A stretch of 64,000 bases of DNA from Candidatus Kaistella beijingensis (GTDB taxonomy: Bacteria > Bacteroidota > Bacteroidia > Flavobacteriales > Weeksellaceae): positions 1,302,001-1,366,000 of the forward strand of contig NZ_CP071953.1 in the NCBI RefSeq assembly GCF_020084865.1. The letters run 5' to 3'. Both the position numbers and the translations under genes were made by a program. The first letter of the stretch is position 1; each line of letters starts with the position of its first letter. Under the pieces are notes generated by a model that saw nothing but the letters and a program-made list of their open reading frames with translations, ran no database searches and was not told where the DNA came from. Shown here piece after piece: positions 18,255 through 25,718 of this stretch.

Positions 18255-18644
18255 ATGAGCAAAAGACAAAGCAATACGCTAAAATTCAGAACAGCAAGCA
18301 ATGTGTTTAATCCCGCTAAAAGTGGTTTCTACAAGCGAAGACCGAATTTTATTTTTACCATAAGTGAGATAACAAACTTGTATTTTCGTTTCACTGGATT
18401 CATTGAAAAATTGAGCCCAGAAAACAAAATCAAAATTAATGAAGTTCTAAAATCTAAAGAAGAATTAGATTCTTTTACAAACGACCTTTTCTTGTATGTT
18501 TCGTCTTCGATGATGTCACAAACATCAGTATCATTAAATGAGTTTATCAAGCACTTTATTAATGACTATCAAGAAAATGAAGAAGAAAGCTGTGCAAATG
18601 AACAATTGTCAGATCAACAACATGTTTTGCAAATTGCCGCATAA
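18255..18644 (+). CDS. Unknown 129-aa protein behind structured leader copy 1
   Basis: 129 aa, not recognised. The N-terminus is basic (MSKRQSNTLKFRTASNVFNP, SGFYKRRPNF), which would suit nucleic-acid binding. The middle is helical, and the C-terminus is acidic (QENEEESCANEQLSDQQ). There are no signal peptide, membrane segments or catalytic motifs. It is expressed from a promoter carrying the BREX-type operator and through a 160-nt structured leader, so its level is probably set both by the WYL regulator and by the RNA. The next transcript downstream carries a second copy of the leader, which ties the two units together. Confidence 0.65.
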   Translation: MSKRQSNTLKFRTASNVFNPAKSGFYKRRPNFIFTISEITNLYFRFTGFIEKLSPENKIKINEVLKSKEELDSFTNDLFLYVSSSMMSQTSVSLNEFIKHFINDYQENEEESCANEQLSDQQHVLQIAA

Positions 18645-18700
18645 AAATTGACAAACAAGAAAAACACCTTGCACAATCCAAACTTTTTTCGTAATGTAAC

Positions 18701-18752
18701 TATCTTTGTAACCTTGCAATATTTCAAAAAAAGGATTTTCACTTTATCTTTG
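18701..18752 (+). promoter_or_regulatory. Two TAnnTTTG -7 boxes before leader copy 2
   Basis: Perfect TATCTTTG at 18701-18708 and again at 18745-18752. From the second, transcription should start at about 18759, the first base of the structured leader. No clear TTG element at the best spacing, and no WYL-type operator, was seen here. Confidence 0.55.
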
Positions 18753-18759
18753 CAACGTA

Positions 18760-18884
18760 ATCATCAGGAGATTCCGCCAAGACGGAACACCAACCGAGAG
18801 TTAACCTTCCACGGTGGTAAAGAATGAGGGCAGACCTGCCAAAAAAAGGTTATTTTCCTTATGTTTCTGCGGTTTCCTGATGAT
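18760..18884 (+). ncRNA. Structured leader RNA, copy 2
   Basis: Same architecture as 18104-18223. The closing stem ATCATCAGGA (18760-18769) with TCCTGATGAT (18875-18884) is perfect here. TTCCG/CGGAA is at 18772-18787, CCAACCG/CGGTGG at 18790-18817, and the hairpin GGCA/TGCC at 18829-18840 is one pair longer than in copy 1. The ACC loop can pair with GGT at 18848-18850. Loops differ between copies while stems are kept, as expected for a functional RNA. It ends 30 bp before the preferred start of the next gene. Confidence 0.65.
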
Positions 18885-18914
18885 TTTTGTAATGATTTTT
18901 TAAAACAAAATCCT

Positions 18915-19556
18915 ATGAAAGACTGCATTATTTATGTGAAAAAAGAGGAGCATCATCTCATCGGGAACGTCAATATCGGACTTTCTCATTTGGTGGAAGT
19001 TAAAATAATTTCACCTTATGCAGGATTAACGCTCTGCGCTTCATCTTTGGATCAAGAAGAATGGAACGAAGATCAACAAAAAGAAAATGCTGAAAGACTT
19101 CTTTTCGACTGTTTCAAAATTTCACAATTGATGGAAAATAAAAAGCAGTTGATCAAATCGGATTTTCATCAGTTACTTCATAATCTGAACACTTTTAACA
19201 ATCATAAATCTGAAGATTATGCACGAAACCGAGATGAATTGATGCGGGTTTTTCTCCGGACACACTTCAGTGAACTTTGTGGAAATGATTCAATGCAAGA
19301 CGATTACGGAACGCAGATTTTTATTTTTCTCAACACTTATTTTGCTTTGAATGGAAAATGTGTGGAACTGAATCTTTCTTCCTTGATGCAAAATCAACCC
19401 GAACCACCTCCATTTGCATCACTTGAAAATTTACTGAAAGAATATCTTACAAAATCCGAAGAACAAAGAATTGAATTGCTTGCACAGCACATCATCAACA
19501 ATCAAAAAAGCAAATACAGTTGGTTTTTATCACAGGAATTTCTCATCAACAATTAA
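18915..19556 (+). CDS. Unknown protein, first of three related genes behind leader copy 2
   Basis: 213 aa from the ATG at 18915. An upstream ATG at 18861 lies inside the folded leader and is less likely; the chosen start also gives the same N-terminal length as the two paralogues. Residues about 1-45 form a beta-rich segment (HHLIGNVNIGLSHLVEVKIISPYAGL) that is shared with the next two genes: hydrophobic strand, Val-Glu, strand, then Pro-Tyr/Phe-x-Gly. The remainder is helical and unrecognised. This member lacks the C-terminal NTGYN motif of the other two. No enzyme motif, signal or membrane segment is seen. Confidence 0.6.
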   Translation: MKDCIIYVKKEEHHLIGNVNIGLSHLVEVKIISPYAGLTLCASSLDQEEWNEDQQKENAERLLFDCFKISQLMENKKQLIKSDFHQLLHNLNTFNNHKSEDYARNRDELMRVFLRTHFSELCGNDSMQDDYGTQIFIFLNTYFALNGKCVELNLSSLMQNQPEPPPFASLENLLKEYLTKSEEQRIELLAQHIINNQKSKYSWFLSQEFLINN

Positions 19557-19565
19557 TTTATAATA

Positions 19566-20255
19566 ATGACAGAAAATATCAACAAAACACAACAGGTTTA
19601 CCGAATGACATTAAGCGGCTATTGGCGCGAAACGGAAGAATGTTACGCCGTCAATCAGTCGGATGACGACCGCTACATAGAACTGCAATTTCTGTGTCCT
19701 TTCAACGGTTTGACCGTAGAATTTTATAGAGAAGAAGGTTTCAATTTACTTGAAAAAACACAAACCGTTTATGACCTGATGACTGGACTTTTCTACGCTT
19801 TTGATTTCATTTATGGTAATGGCGATACAATCAGATTCAAAGAAAATTTCGAAAAGGCTGTCAAGAAGTTCAAAGGAAAAAAAAGCAGGGTTAAGATTGA
19901 AAAGTTACACAGAAAACGTCTTGCCTATTGGATGCTAAGACATTTTGAACCTCAACACATCAGCGTCCATCTCCGCAGACAAATTGACCAAATGCTTAGG
20001 TCACTTTTGAGAGAAGGCAAATTTGAATATCGTGCGCAATATCCGGCATCATTTGTAAAGAATTTTCTATTGATGGGAAAAATGGATGAAATTGATTTGG
20101 ACGGTTTTGCGGAAACTATGAAATACAATGAGTTTTTGAATTTACCCGAAGACCGAAAAATGAATCTTTATATCGAAATGATAACTGGAAGAAATACAGG
20201 ATACAACGAATATCTTCAGGAATGGTGGGAAGAACGAAATAGCGAAAATCAATAA
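19566..20255 (+). CDS. Unknown protein with C-terminal NTGYN-LQxWW motif
   Basis: 229 aa, 9 bp after the previous gene. The N-terminal beta segment YIELQFLCPFNGLTVEFY is the same unit as in its neighbours. The centre is basic (KKFKGKKSRVKIEKLHRKR, about 97-117), which suggests binding to nucleic acid. The C-terminus MITGRNTGYNEYLQEWWEER closely matches the end of the next protein. I cannot assign a family. The co-directional run, tight spacing and common N-terminal unit point to a small duplicated gene family that acts together. Confidence 0.6.
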   Translation: MTENINKTQQVYRMTLSGYWRETEECYAVNQSDDDRYIELQFLCPFNGLTVEFYREEGFNLLEKTQTVYDLMTGLFYAFDFIYGNGDTIRFKENFEKAVKKFKGKKSRVKIEKLHRKRLAYWMLRHFEPQHISVHLRRQIDQMLRSLLREGKFEYRAQYPASFVKNFLLMGKMDEIDLDGFAETMKYNEFLNLPEDRKMNLYIEMITGRNTGYNEYLQEWWEERNSENQ

Positions 20256-20266
20256 TAGTCAAAACA

Positions 20267-21178
20267 ATGGAAAAAATATTTGTACAATGGATGTTCGGAC
20301 AGTTTTTAGTTGCCAAGGTCACCTATCACAAAAAGCATTTTGTGGAATTCGAAGTACTATATCCATTTAGTGTTATTAAGGGAGACTTTTTCAGTGAGGA
20401 TGTAGATTTCACCAATGAAGAAAACTGTTGGATTATTAAGAATTTCATTAACAGGGTTGTTTTTATACACCTGCAAATAGCCACCGGACAAAGGATATGG
20501 AAGACGGAAATACAGGATCCCAATTGGTTTACGAATGGGGCTACAAGAAGACAGTTAGTGGAACTGGTACATCAAGAAAAACATCATTGGTGGGAAGAAG
20601 ATTATATAAAGTTCTTCAGTAAGAAAACCATTGAAAACATGATGACCCGAATCAATCACTGTCTTCAAAATCCTACCCAAAATTTCATTGCAGAAGATTT
20701 TGAAATGGAGCGTGAGAAGACTATTAATAAGATGAAAAGCATTATTTTGAAACAAAAAGTAAAGGAAGTTTACATTTATTTATGCGACAGGAGGTTTGAC
20801 CGGGAACTAAAAAATTTCCACAAAAAATTAGAATTCAAGGGCGGTGATGATCCTGATTATGAACTCGCACTTGCCTTGACAGAATCTTCATATTCCTATC
20901 CCGATGTATGTTTAACAACCCATTCTGATCTATTAAGAAAGGAATTTGAAAAGAAGCCAATGGCCGAAAAATTATCATTTTATAACGAACGGACAGACAG
21001 GGAATATTGGAATCCGTATTTCGATTTGGCCAAAGAATGGCTACAGAATAACAAGCGAATTAAAGAATTTAACGTATTGCAGGATACAATAAAAGTTAAT
21101 CTTTATAACCAAATGATCAATGGCAAAAACACAGGGTATAATGATCTTTTGCAACAATGGTGGCTCAACAGATATTGA
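20267..21178 (+). CDS. Unknown protein, third of three related genes
   Basis: 303 aa, 11 bp after the previous gene. It starts with the family's beta segment (MFGQFLVAKVTYHKKHFVEF, then LYPFSVIKGDFF) and ends LYNQMINGKNTGYNDLLQQW, the same C-terminal motif as the gene before. The middle (about 120-270) is longer than in its relatives and is helical and highly charged. No known catalytic motif is seen. Likely a longer paralogue. The function of the set is unknown; only the leader RNA and the proximity to the BREX regulon hint at a mobile-element or defence role. Confidence 0.6.
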   Translation: MEKIFVQWMFGQFLVAKVTYHKKHFVEFEVLYPFSVIKGDFFSEDVDFTNEENCWIIKNFINRVVFIHLQIATGQRIWKTEIQDPNWFTNGATRRQLVELVHQEKHHWWEEDYIKFFSKKTIENMMTRINHCLQNPTQNFIAEDFEMEREKTINKMKSIILKQKVKEVYIYLCDRRFDRELKNFHKKLEFKGGDDPDYELALALTESSYSYPDVCLTTHSDLLRKEFEKKPMAEKLSFYNERTDREYWNPYFDLAKEWLQNNKRIKEFNVLQDTIKVNLYNQMINGKNTGYNDLLQQWWLNRY

Positions 21179-21238
21179 AAATGAAGCCTAAACGAACAGT
21201 TTAAAAGAAAATTTTAAAAAAAATATATTAAAAAACTC

Positions 21239-21508
21239 ATGAAATTTACCAACACAGGAAATAAGGCTACCATTCGATTAACTGATGGGATCGTCATAAT
21301 GTTAAGTGAATGCTCCAAAGATGATTTAGAATTTTTGTTAAATACTGATAATGAAAATGCCGTAAAAGAAAGATTTATACCGGGTTTAAAACCCTTTGAA
21401 AAAACTCAGAAAGTTGCGGACCAAAAAAATGACTGCGACGAAAAAAAAGAAATTGCAAAAAAGAAAATAAAATGGAAAATCAAAACTACAAATACGCAGA
21501 AATTTTAG
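21239..21508 (+). CDS. Unknown small protein (89 aa)
   Basis: 89 aa, not recognised. The N-terminal half (FTNTGNKATIRLTDGIVIML, then KDDLEFLLNTDNENAVKERF) reads like a compact folded unit. The last 35 residues are very Lys-rich (KKEIAKKKIKWKIK) and may be disordered. It overlaps the next gene by 37 bp, which makes the exact C-terminus less certain. It follows the three related genes after a 60-bp AT-rich gap and may be co-transcribed with them. Confidence 0.5.
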   Translation: MKFTNTGNKATIRLTDGIVIMLSECSKDDLEFLLNTDNENAVKERFIPGLKPFEKTQKVADQKNDCDEKKEIAKKKIKWKIKTTNTQKF

Positions 21509-21717
21509 CAAAACTCACCAATCAGGAGCTGACTGAACGCTTCAACCTTGAGGTTGGAAATCAAGGCTGGGGAAATGCAAGAGCGGCGTATTTGAGCAGT
21601 CTGCACAATGAACTTCTGAGAAGAAATTTTGATGCAAGTTTATTCGCTAATGAGAAGACCATGTCGTTGGCAAGAAAAGTGAAATTTGAAGGAGGAAAAG
21701 TGGTGTTTTCGGAGTAA
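21472..21717 (+). CDS. Unknown small protein (81 aa)
   Basis: 81 aa, not recognised. Helical, with the pattern LTNQELTERFNLEVGNQGWG, then ARAAYLSSLHNELLRRNFD, which looks like a small helical bundle of the kind common among mobile-element accessory proteins in Bacteroidota. It overlaps the preceding gene by 37 bp. It ends 23 bp from the 3' end of the convergent DnaC-like gene. No motif allows a functional call. Confidence 0.55.
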   Translation: MENQNYKYAEILAKLTNQELTERFNLEVGNQGWGNARAAYLSSLHNELLRRNFDASLFANEKTMSLARKVKFEGGKVVFSE

Positions 21718-21739
21718 GAACCTCAGGAAATACTTCACT

Positions 21740-22354
21740 TCATCTCCGCTTATCACCCGAGCTTTCATCATACCCAAAAAGATTAAACATCTCCCTCATT
21801 CTGGAGCGAAGACGATTCCCGTAGATCAACTCTATTTCTCCGGCGGTAAGATTTGTGGTGAGATGAGTTATGATTCCTTTTTCCTTGAAAATATCGTAGC
21901 GCGTTAGGAGAATTTCCGCCATTACATTGCAGTCGTTGCCGAAATATTTGGAGGCAGATTCGCTACCAAGATCATCAAAACAATAGTTTTTTGGAGTGCG
22001 ATAATCATTGTATAGACTACCACGAGAATATTTTTCCAAAATTTCGTAACCAGACTGCATAAATTCTGAAACAATTTGGCGTGTAGAAGCCATCAGAAAA
22101 TTTTTTCTTCCTTTAGGCAATTTTCGCATCAGTTGGAAGAGTGTGGTTTTTCCGCAGCCGATTGGTCCCGAAAGCATAATGCCTTTTTTGAGGTCGATAT
22201 TCATTTCTTTCGCCAATATTTCGTCCTCAAGAAACCAAGCGAGCATTGACAAAATGATGGTTTTTTCGTTTTTTGGAATTTCGAAATTTTTTCCTAGATG
22301 TTCTGTTCCCACTTTTAAGAGCCACTCCACTATTTTAGAGTAATCATAACTCAT
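21740..22354 (-). CDS. DnaC/IstB-like AAA+ ATPase of the mobile element
   Basis: 204 aa from the ATG at 22352-22354. A start at 22381 would add nine residues and a 38-bp overlap with the upstream gene; the chosen one overlaps by 11 bp. Walker A is GPIGCGKTT, Walker B is YCFDDLGSE, and a sensor-like THLTTNLTAGE follows; the C-terminus GNRLRSRMREMFNLF is an arginine-rich segment seen in DnaC-type helicase loaders. The family loads replicative helicase or assists transposition. Sitting after an initiator-like gene, it most likely serves replication of the integrated element. Confidence 0.75.
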   Translation of the reverse strand: MSYDYSKIVEWLLKVGTEHLGKNFEIPKNEKTIILSMLAWFLEDEILAKEMNIDLKKGIMLSGPIGCGKTTLFQLMRKLPKGRKNFLMASTRQIVSEFMQSGYEILEKYSRGSLYNDYRTPKNYCFDDLGSESASKYFGNDCNVMAEILLTRYDIFKEKGIITHLTTNLTAGEIELIYGNRLRSRMREMFNLFGYDESSGDKRR

Positions 22355-23138
22355 CTTTGTAGGATTTATTGGTAGTTGCATTGAGATGATTTGCTTTTAA
22401 CTCCACTCCGTTCACGGAACTTGTGAAATTTGCGTTATTATTGAATTTTTTCGAATTTAAAAGCCAATTTCTCGCAGCGGCTTCCCAATTTTTCATCTTG
22501 GATTTTCCGCCGACGAGCCAACCATTGCTTTCGTAATGATTGAAAAACCTTTCGGCTTCAAGTTTTGTGGAATCCTTTTCCAGAAAATACATTTCAACTT
22601 CTGAAATATTCGGTGGAACTTCAACCGACCTATTTTTTTTCTTTAAAAGCAAATTTTCTTCATCAAAAATTCTTGAGTCCTCATTGTCTTTAAAATGTTT
22701 ATTGTTTAAAGAGTTTATACTGTTTATAGAAGGTATCAGTGCTTGTTCAGAACCTGTATCGATTTTGATATGCATCCTGTTCTCTACCTGTTCAGAGGCT
22801 GATTGTTTTTTGATACGCTTCATATTCAAATTTTGAATTGCCTCAGAATTATCAAAACTAAATAGGTTCACCAAACTCCCTTTGTATGGATTGAATGATG
22901 GGATGTATTCAATATATCCAAATTCTTGCAGCTCTTTAATGCATTTATGGTAAGTTCCAAAAGCAGAAATTTTGCTCAGTTTCATCATTTCGTTTCGCGA
23001 AATACTGATTGGATTTCGAAAACGATTGAGATTCCAAAACTGAAACAAAGCAAGGTAAAGACTGATGTGAGTAGGATTCAGTCGGTTATCTTCCTGTATC
23101 TTGTCGTAAAAACCAGTGAGATGAAAAATGTAATTCAT
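22344..23138 (-). CDS. Initiator-like winged-helix protein (replication module)
   Basis: 264 aa. The N-terminal 110 residues fit a winged helix (LNPTHISLYLALFQFWNLNR, ISISRNEMMKLSKISAFGTY, HKCIKELQEFGYIEYIP), as found in phage O-type and plasmid-type initiators of Bacteroidota. The linker (about 115-185) is low in order. The C-terminus FFNHYESNGWLVGGKSKM then WEAAARNWLL is a DnaD/DnaB2-like tail typical of primosome proteins. It is followed directly by a DnaC-like ATPase and preceded by an excisionase-like HTH gene, forming a three-gene minus-strand module. The exact role is inferred from this pairing. Confidence 0.6.
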   Translation of the reverse strand: MNYIFHLTGFYDKIQEDNRLNPTHISLYLALFQFWNLNRFRNPISISRNEMMKLSKISAFGTYHKCIKELQEFGYIEYIPSFNPYKGSLVNLFSFDNSEAIQNLNMKRIKKQSASEQVENRMHIKIDTGSEQALIPSINSINSLNNKHFKDNEDSRIFDEENLLLKKKNRSVEVPPNISEVEMYFLEKDSTKLEAERFFNHYESNGWLVGGKSKMKNWEAAARNWLLNSKKFNNNANFTSSVNGVELKANHLNATTNKSYKDEL

Positions 23139-23145
23139 ACCAAAA

Positions 23146-23400
23146 TTATTTCTGATTCAACATTTTTTCAATGTCCTGATAATTGTAATAAATCGTTCCG
23201 CCAACTTTGGAATACTGTAAAGTTCCATTGATGCGAAGTGTTTGTAAAGTTCCAGAGGAAATTTTCAGAAGTTTTCTAACTTCGTTAGATTTTAACCATT
23301 TTTTATCCTGCGCTTTTTGGGAGAGCATTTTCTTCAAATCTTCCAAAAGTTCAATTTTAAATTCTTTTAGGTCTTCTTTCGTAATTATATCTACAGCCAT
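23146..23400 (-). CDS. MerR/excisionase-type helix-turn-helix protein
   Basis: 84 aa from the ATG at 23398-23400; a start 26 codons upstream is possible but less likely. After an acidic helix (TKEDLKEFKIELLEDLKKML), the C-terminal half has the helix-turn-helix pattern KWLKSNEVRKLLKISSGTLQ, then LRINGTLQYSKVGGTIYYNY, the standard form of helix_turn_helix_17/excisionase-family proteins in Bacteroidota mobile elements. It begins the replication-like module, with 7 bp to the next gene. It could control excision or regulate the module. Confidence 0.8.
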   Translation of the reverse strand: MAVDIITKEDLKEFKIELLEDLKKMLSQKAQDKKWLKSNEVRKLLKISSGTLQTLRINGTLQYSKVGGTIYYNYQDIEKMLNQK

Positions 23401-23960
23401 AATATTTTTTATGCAAATTTCAATCGATTTGTATTCTAAAACAATAGTGTTCATGCGGTGTGGGCTAAATAAGAACAATTTAGACGAGTTTGGAATCTCG
23501 GAAGATTAAAAAAGAATAATTAAGATGAATTTAGATTCTTGAACCCAATTTTTGAAAGAAAAAACAAGTTCCGCAGTTTTTCCCCTTTTTCAAAAGGCAA
23601 GATTGTTTTTGTATCAGCAACTTGAAAAGTTGTATATACAAAGACACATCTTGCAATAAAATTCTTATAGCAAGATGAAGATTTTTCAGAGGTCTGAAAA
23701 TGCTTTATGGACGCTAGTTTTTGGCTTTGTCTCCTTAATTTTAAAATTGATTGGCTTTTAAAGAAAAAACACAGAAAGAGATTGGCTTTTGGTTGTATCT
23801 TTTTTACGCAGGTTTGCAAGTTGGGTGTGGCTGATTTACTCACGTTCAGTAGAACCCTGTGTTCAAATTACGCAGATTTCTGAAATGATTGGATTAAATT
23901 GGTCATTGTTTTTGTGGATAGTTGATTTTTTTTAGAATATTTACTATTTTTACAAAACAT
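23401..23960. other. Gene-poor stretch with no convincing feature
   Basis: About 560 bp between the HTH gene and a short gene remnant. A 107-codon minus-strand ORF (23520-23843) has no domain pattern and an odd composition, so I do not call it. A short repeated word TTACGCAG occurs at 23809 and 23869. No hairpin with a T run and no array were found. It could hold the element's origin or regulatory DNA, but nothing seen supports that. Confidence 0.4.
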
Positions 23961-23963
23961 AGA

Positions 23964-24082
23964 GGCACTGCTATTCTCGCAACGGATATTCAATTGACAA
24001 AACAGAAGTAATTTGCAATCCACATGGATATCTTGATGAACCAGACAATGGTTACGTTAAAGAACAGATAATTGAGATATAA
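23964..24082 (+). pseudogene. 3' remnant of an unknown gene
   Basis: One frame reads RHCYSRNGYSIDKTEVICN and on to LDEPDNGYVKEQIIEI before a TAA at 24080-24082. The residue mix (aromatic, Gly, acidic, ordered strands) looks like true protein sequence. A TAG lies directly upstream and there is no start codon, so only about 38 C-terminal codons remain. It is followed by a hairpin with a T run that could be its terminator. The parent family is not recognised. Confidence 0.35.
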
Positions 24083-24100
24083 TCTGTAAATTTTTCAATA

Positions 24101-24137
24101 GATAATCGGAAATAATCCGATTATCTATTATTTTTTT
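24101..24137 (+). terminator. Perfect 10-bp inverted repeat followed by T run
   Basis: GATAATCGGA (24101-24110), loop AATAA, TCCGATTATC (24116-24125), then TATTATTTTTTTT. As RNA this is a good intrinsic terminator for the remnant gene upstream. It also lies just before the abiE -7 box, where AbiEi-type antitoxins bind inverted repeats, so it could equally be their operator. The sequence alone does not decide. Confidence 0.55.
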
Positions 24138-24145
24138 TACATTTG
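24138..24145 (+). promoter_or_regulatory. abiE promoter -7 box, start codon only 4 bp downstream
   Basis: TACATTTG, a perfect TAnnTTTG match. The GTG start of the antitoxin gene is at 24150, four bases after the box, so the transcript should be leaderless or nearly so. The dusB gene shows the same arrangement. Confidence 0.65.
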
Positions 24146-24149
24146 TATA

Positions 24150-24779
24150 GTGAATTTAGAAAATCAAATATCATCCTACCAATCACAACCGATTTCTCAT
24201 CAGGTTTTAGTCTCACTTTTAAAGGACTATAAAAGACCTAACGACAAAATCCACGAGCTGATAAAACAAGAAAATCTAATCTCTTTAAAAAGAGGTTTAT
24301 ACCTTTGGAACTCCGAAATTTTACCTGAACCATTCTCTGTTGCCAATGTTTTGTATGGCCCAAGTTATGTTTCTGCAGAATCGGCACTTTCATATCATGG
24401 TTTGATTCCTGAACAGGTTTTTTCCATCGTTTCAATGACCTTGAAAAACTCCAAAAACTTCAACAATTCTTTTGGAAATTTCGAATATATCAAACTTCAA
24501 TCTCCTTATTATGCATTCGGAATTCAACAGATTAAGTTGCGGGAAAATCAATTTTCATTAATGGCAAAAGCAGAAAAAGCGATTTTAGATAAAGTTGTAA
24601 CAACTTCGGCAACAATATTCAGAAGCATTGAATCCGCAAGAGTTTTTCTGATTGAAAATATGAGGATGGATGAGGATAAATTAAAATTATTAAATACAAA
24701 AGAAATGGCATCGTGGATTTCTGATGCACCGAAAAGAGAGTCATTAGAATTTGTCATTAAAGCAATTGAAGAACTATGA
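24150..24779 (+). CDS. abiEi: AbiEi-type antitoxin / transcriptional regulator
   Basis: 209 aa with a GTG start. The N-terminal 60 residues are a winged helix (SHQVLVSLLKDYKRPNDKI, LISLKRGLYLWNS), followed by the AbiEi_4-type domain with PFSVANVLYGPSYVSAESAL and YHGLIPEQ. The family represses its own operon and neutralises a nucleotidyltransferase toxin. It overlaps the toxin gene by 4 bp (ATGA), the standard coupling. There is no other in-frame start in the first 90 codons, and the promoter box ends 4 bp upstream, so the mRNA appears leaderless. An inverted repeat at 24101-24125 is a candidate operator. Confidence 0.88.
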   Translation: MNLENQISSYQSQPISHQVLVSLLKDYKRPNDKIHELIKQENLISLKRGLYLWNSEILPEPFSVANVLYGPSYVSAESALSYHGLIPEQVFSIVSMTLKNSKNFNNSFGNFEYIKLQSPYYAFGIQQIKLRENQFSLMAKAEKAILDKVVTTSATIFRSIESARVFLIENMRMDEDKLKLLNTKEMASWISDAPKRESLEFVIKAIEEL

Positions 24780-25627
24780 TTAAAGATTGGATTGCCGAAT
24801 ATCAACCGAAAACGGATCGAGACTACAAACAGGCATTGCGCGAGATTATGCAGCAAATTACATTGGCTGGATTGTATCGTGGTGGTTTTTTTGAGAAGGC
24901 AGCGTTTTATGGTGGTACTGCTCTAAGGATATTTTACGGGTTGAACCGTTTTTCTGAAGATTTGGATTTTTCTCTATTGCAAAGCGATGAAAATTTTCAT
25001 TTAGAAAACTACATGAAAGCAATAGAAGACGAATTCACTGCACAAGGAATGTCTGTTTCTATTAAAACTAAGGTAAAATCTGTTCAATCCAATGTGGAAT
25101 CTGCATTCTTAAAATCAGAAACGTTATGGAGCGAATTGGTTTTAGAAACCATTTTGCCTCAGTTTGGACTAAAAGAATCCATTGGACTTAAAATTAAAAT
25201 CGAAGTTGATACAAAACCACCTTTAGGTTTTGCAACAGAAGAAAAATTATTACTGAAACCATTTTCATTTTACGTAAAATGTTTCGTCATCGAAGATTTG
25301 TTTGCAGGAAAGATGCATGCTTTACTTTTTAGAAAGTGGGGAAAAAATGTAAAAGGCAGGGATTGGTACGATATGGAATGGTATATCCGACGAGGAACTT
25401 CCTTAAATCTCGAACACTTTCTTTTGAGAGCAAAAGACAGCGGTGATTGGCAAAAAGAAACAATGACCGAAGAAGAATTCTTAAAATTATTGAATGATCG
25501 AATAGAAACCGTAAATCTTGAAACCGCTAAAAACGATGCAAAAAGATTTATTTCTGATCCAAAAACTTTGGATATTTGGACGAAGAATTATTTTAAAGAT
25601 TTGATTAAAAATCTGAATATCAAATAA
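24776..25627 (+). CDS. abiEii: AbiEii/AbiGii-type nucleotidyltransferase toxin
   Basis: 283 aa. The nucleotidyltransferase signature is clear: FYGGTALRIFYGLNRFSEDL followed by DFSL, giving the GG-T and Asp-x-Asp metal site at about 41-62. A later KPFSFYVKCFVIEDLFAGKM segment and KGRDWYDMEWY are also typical of the DUF1814/AbiEii family. Members add nucleotides to tRNA or other targets and arrest growth upon phage infection; the antitoxin upstream keeps them silent. Full length, no broken motif. Its place in the same island as BREX makes a second abortive-infection layer likely. Confidence 0.9.
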   Translation: MIKDWIAEYQPKTDRDYKQALREIMQQITLAGLYRGGFFEKAAFYGGTALRIFYGLNRFSEDLDFSLLQSDENFHLENYMKAIEDEFTAQGMSVSIKTKVKSVQSNVESAFLKSETLWSELVLETILPQFGLKESIGLKIKIEVDTKPPLGFATEEKLLLKPFSFYVKCFVIEDLFAGKMHALLFRKWGKNVKGRDWYDMEWYIRRGTSLNLEHFLLRAKDSGDWQKETMTEEEFLKLLNDRIETVNLETAKNDAKRFISDPKTLDIWTKNYFKDLIKNLNIK

Positions 25628-25718
25628 TTGAGATTTTTCAAAATCATATTAGTGAAATAATCAAATTTTGTTGTTTGAGTGTAAAAATCAGAAAAAATAT
25701 GAGGTTAGAAAAACTCGG

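Noticed and set aside
18104..18884. Known riboswitch or ribozyme (cobalamin, TPP, ZTP, HDV-like, hammerhead)
   Set aside because: The conserved cores of these classes are not found; CTGATGA at the 3' arm of copy 2 resembles a hammerhead core but lacks the partner GAAA segment and is altered in copy 1.
18861..18914. Use of the ATG at 18861 for the first of the three related genes
   Set aside because: It lies inside the paired leader RNA, and the paralogues have the shorter N-terminus given by the ATG at 18915.
23520..23843. 107-codon minus-strand ORF as a gene
   Set aside because: No domain, no promoter, and irregular composition; likely chance in a gene-poor stretch.
23809..23876. Repeated TTACGCAG as an att core or origin iteron
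   Set aside because: Only two short copies, no relation to the tRNA-Phe end, and no further structure.
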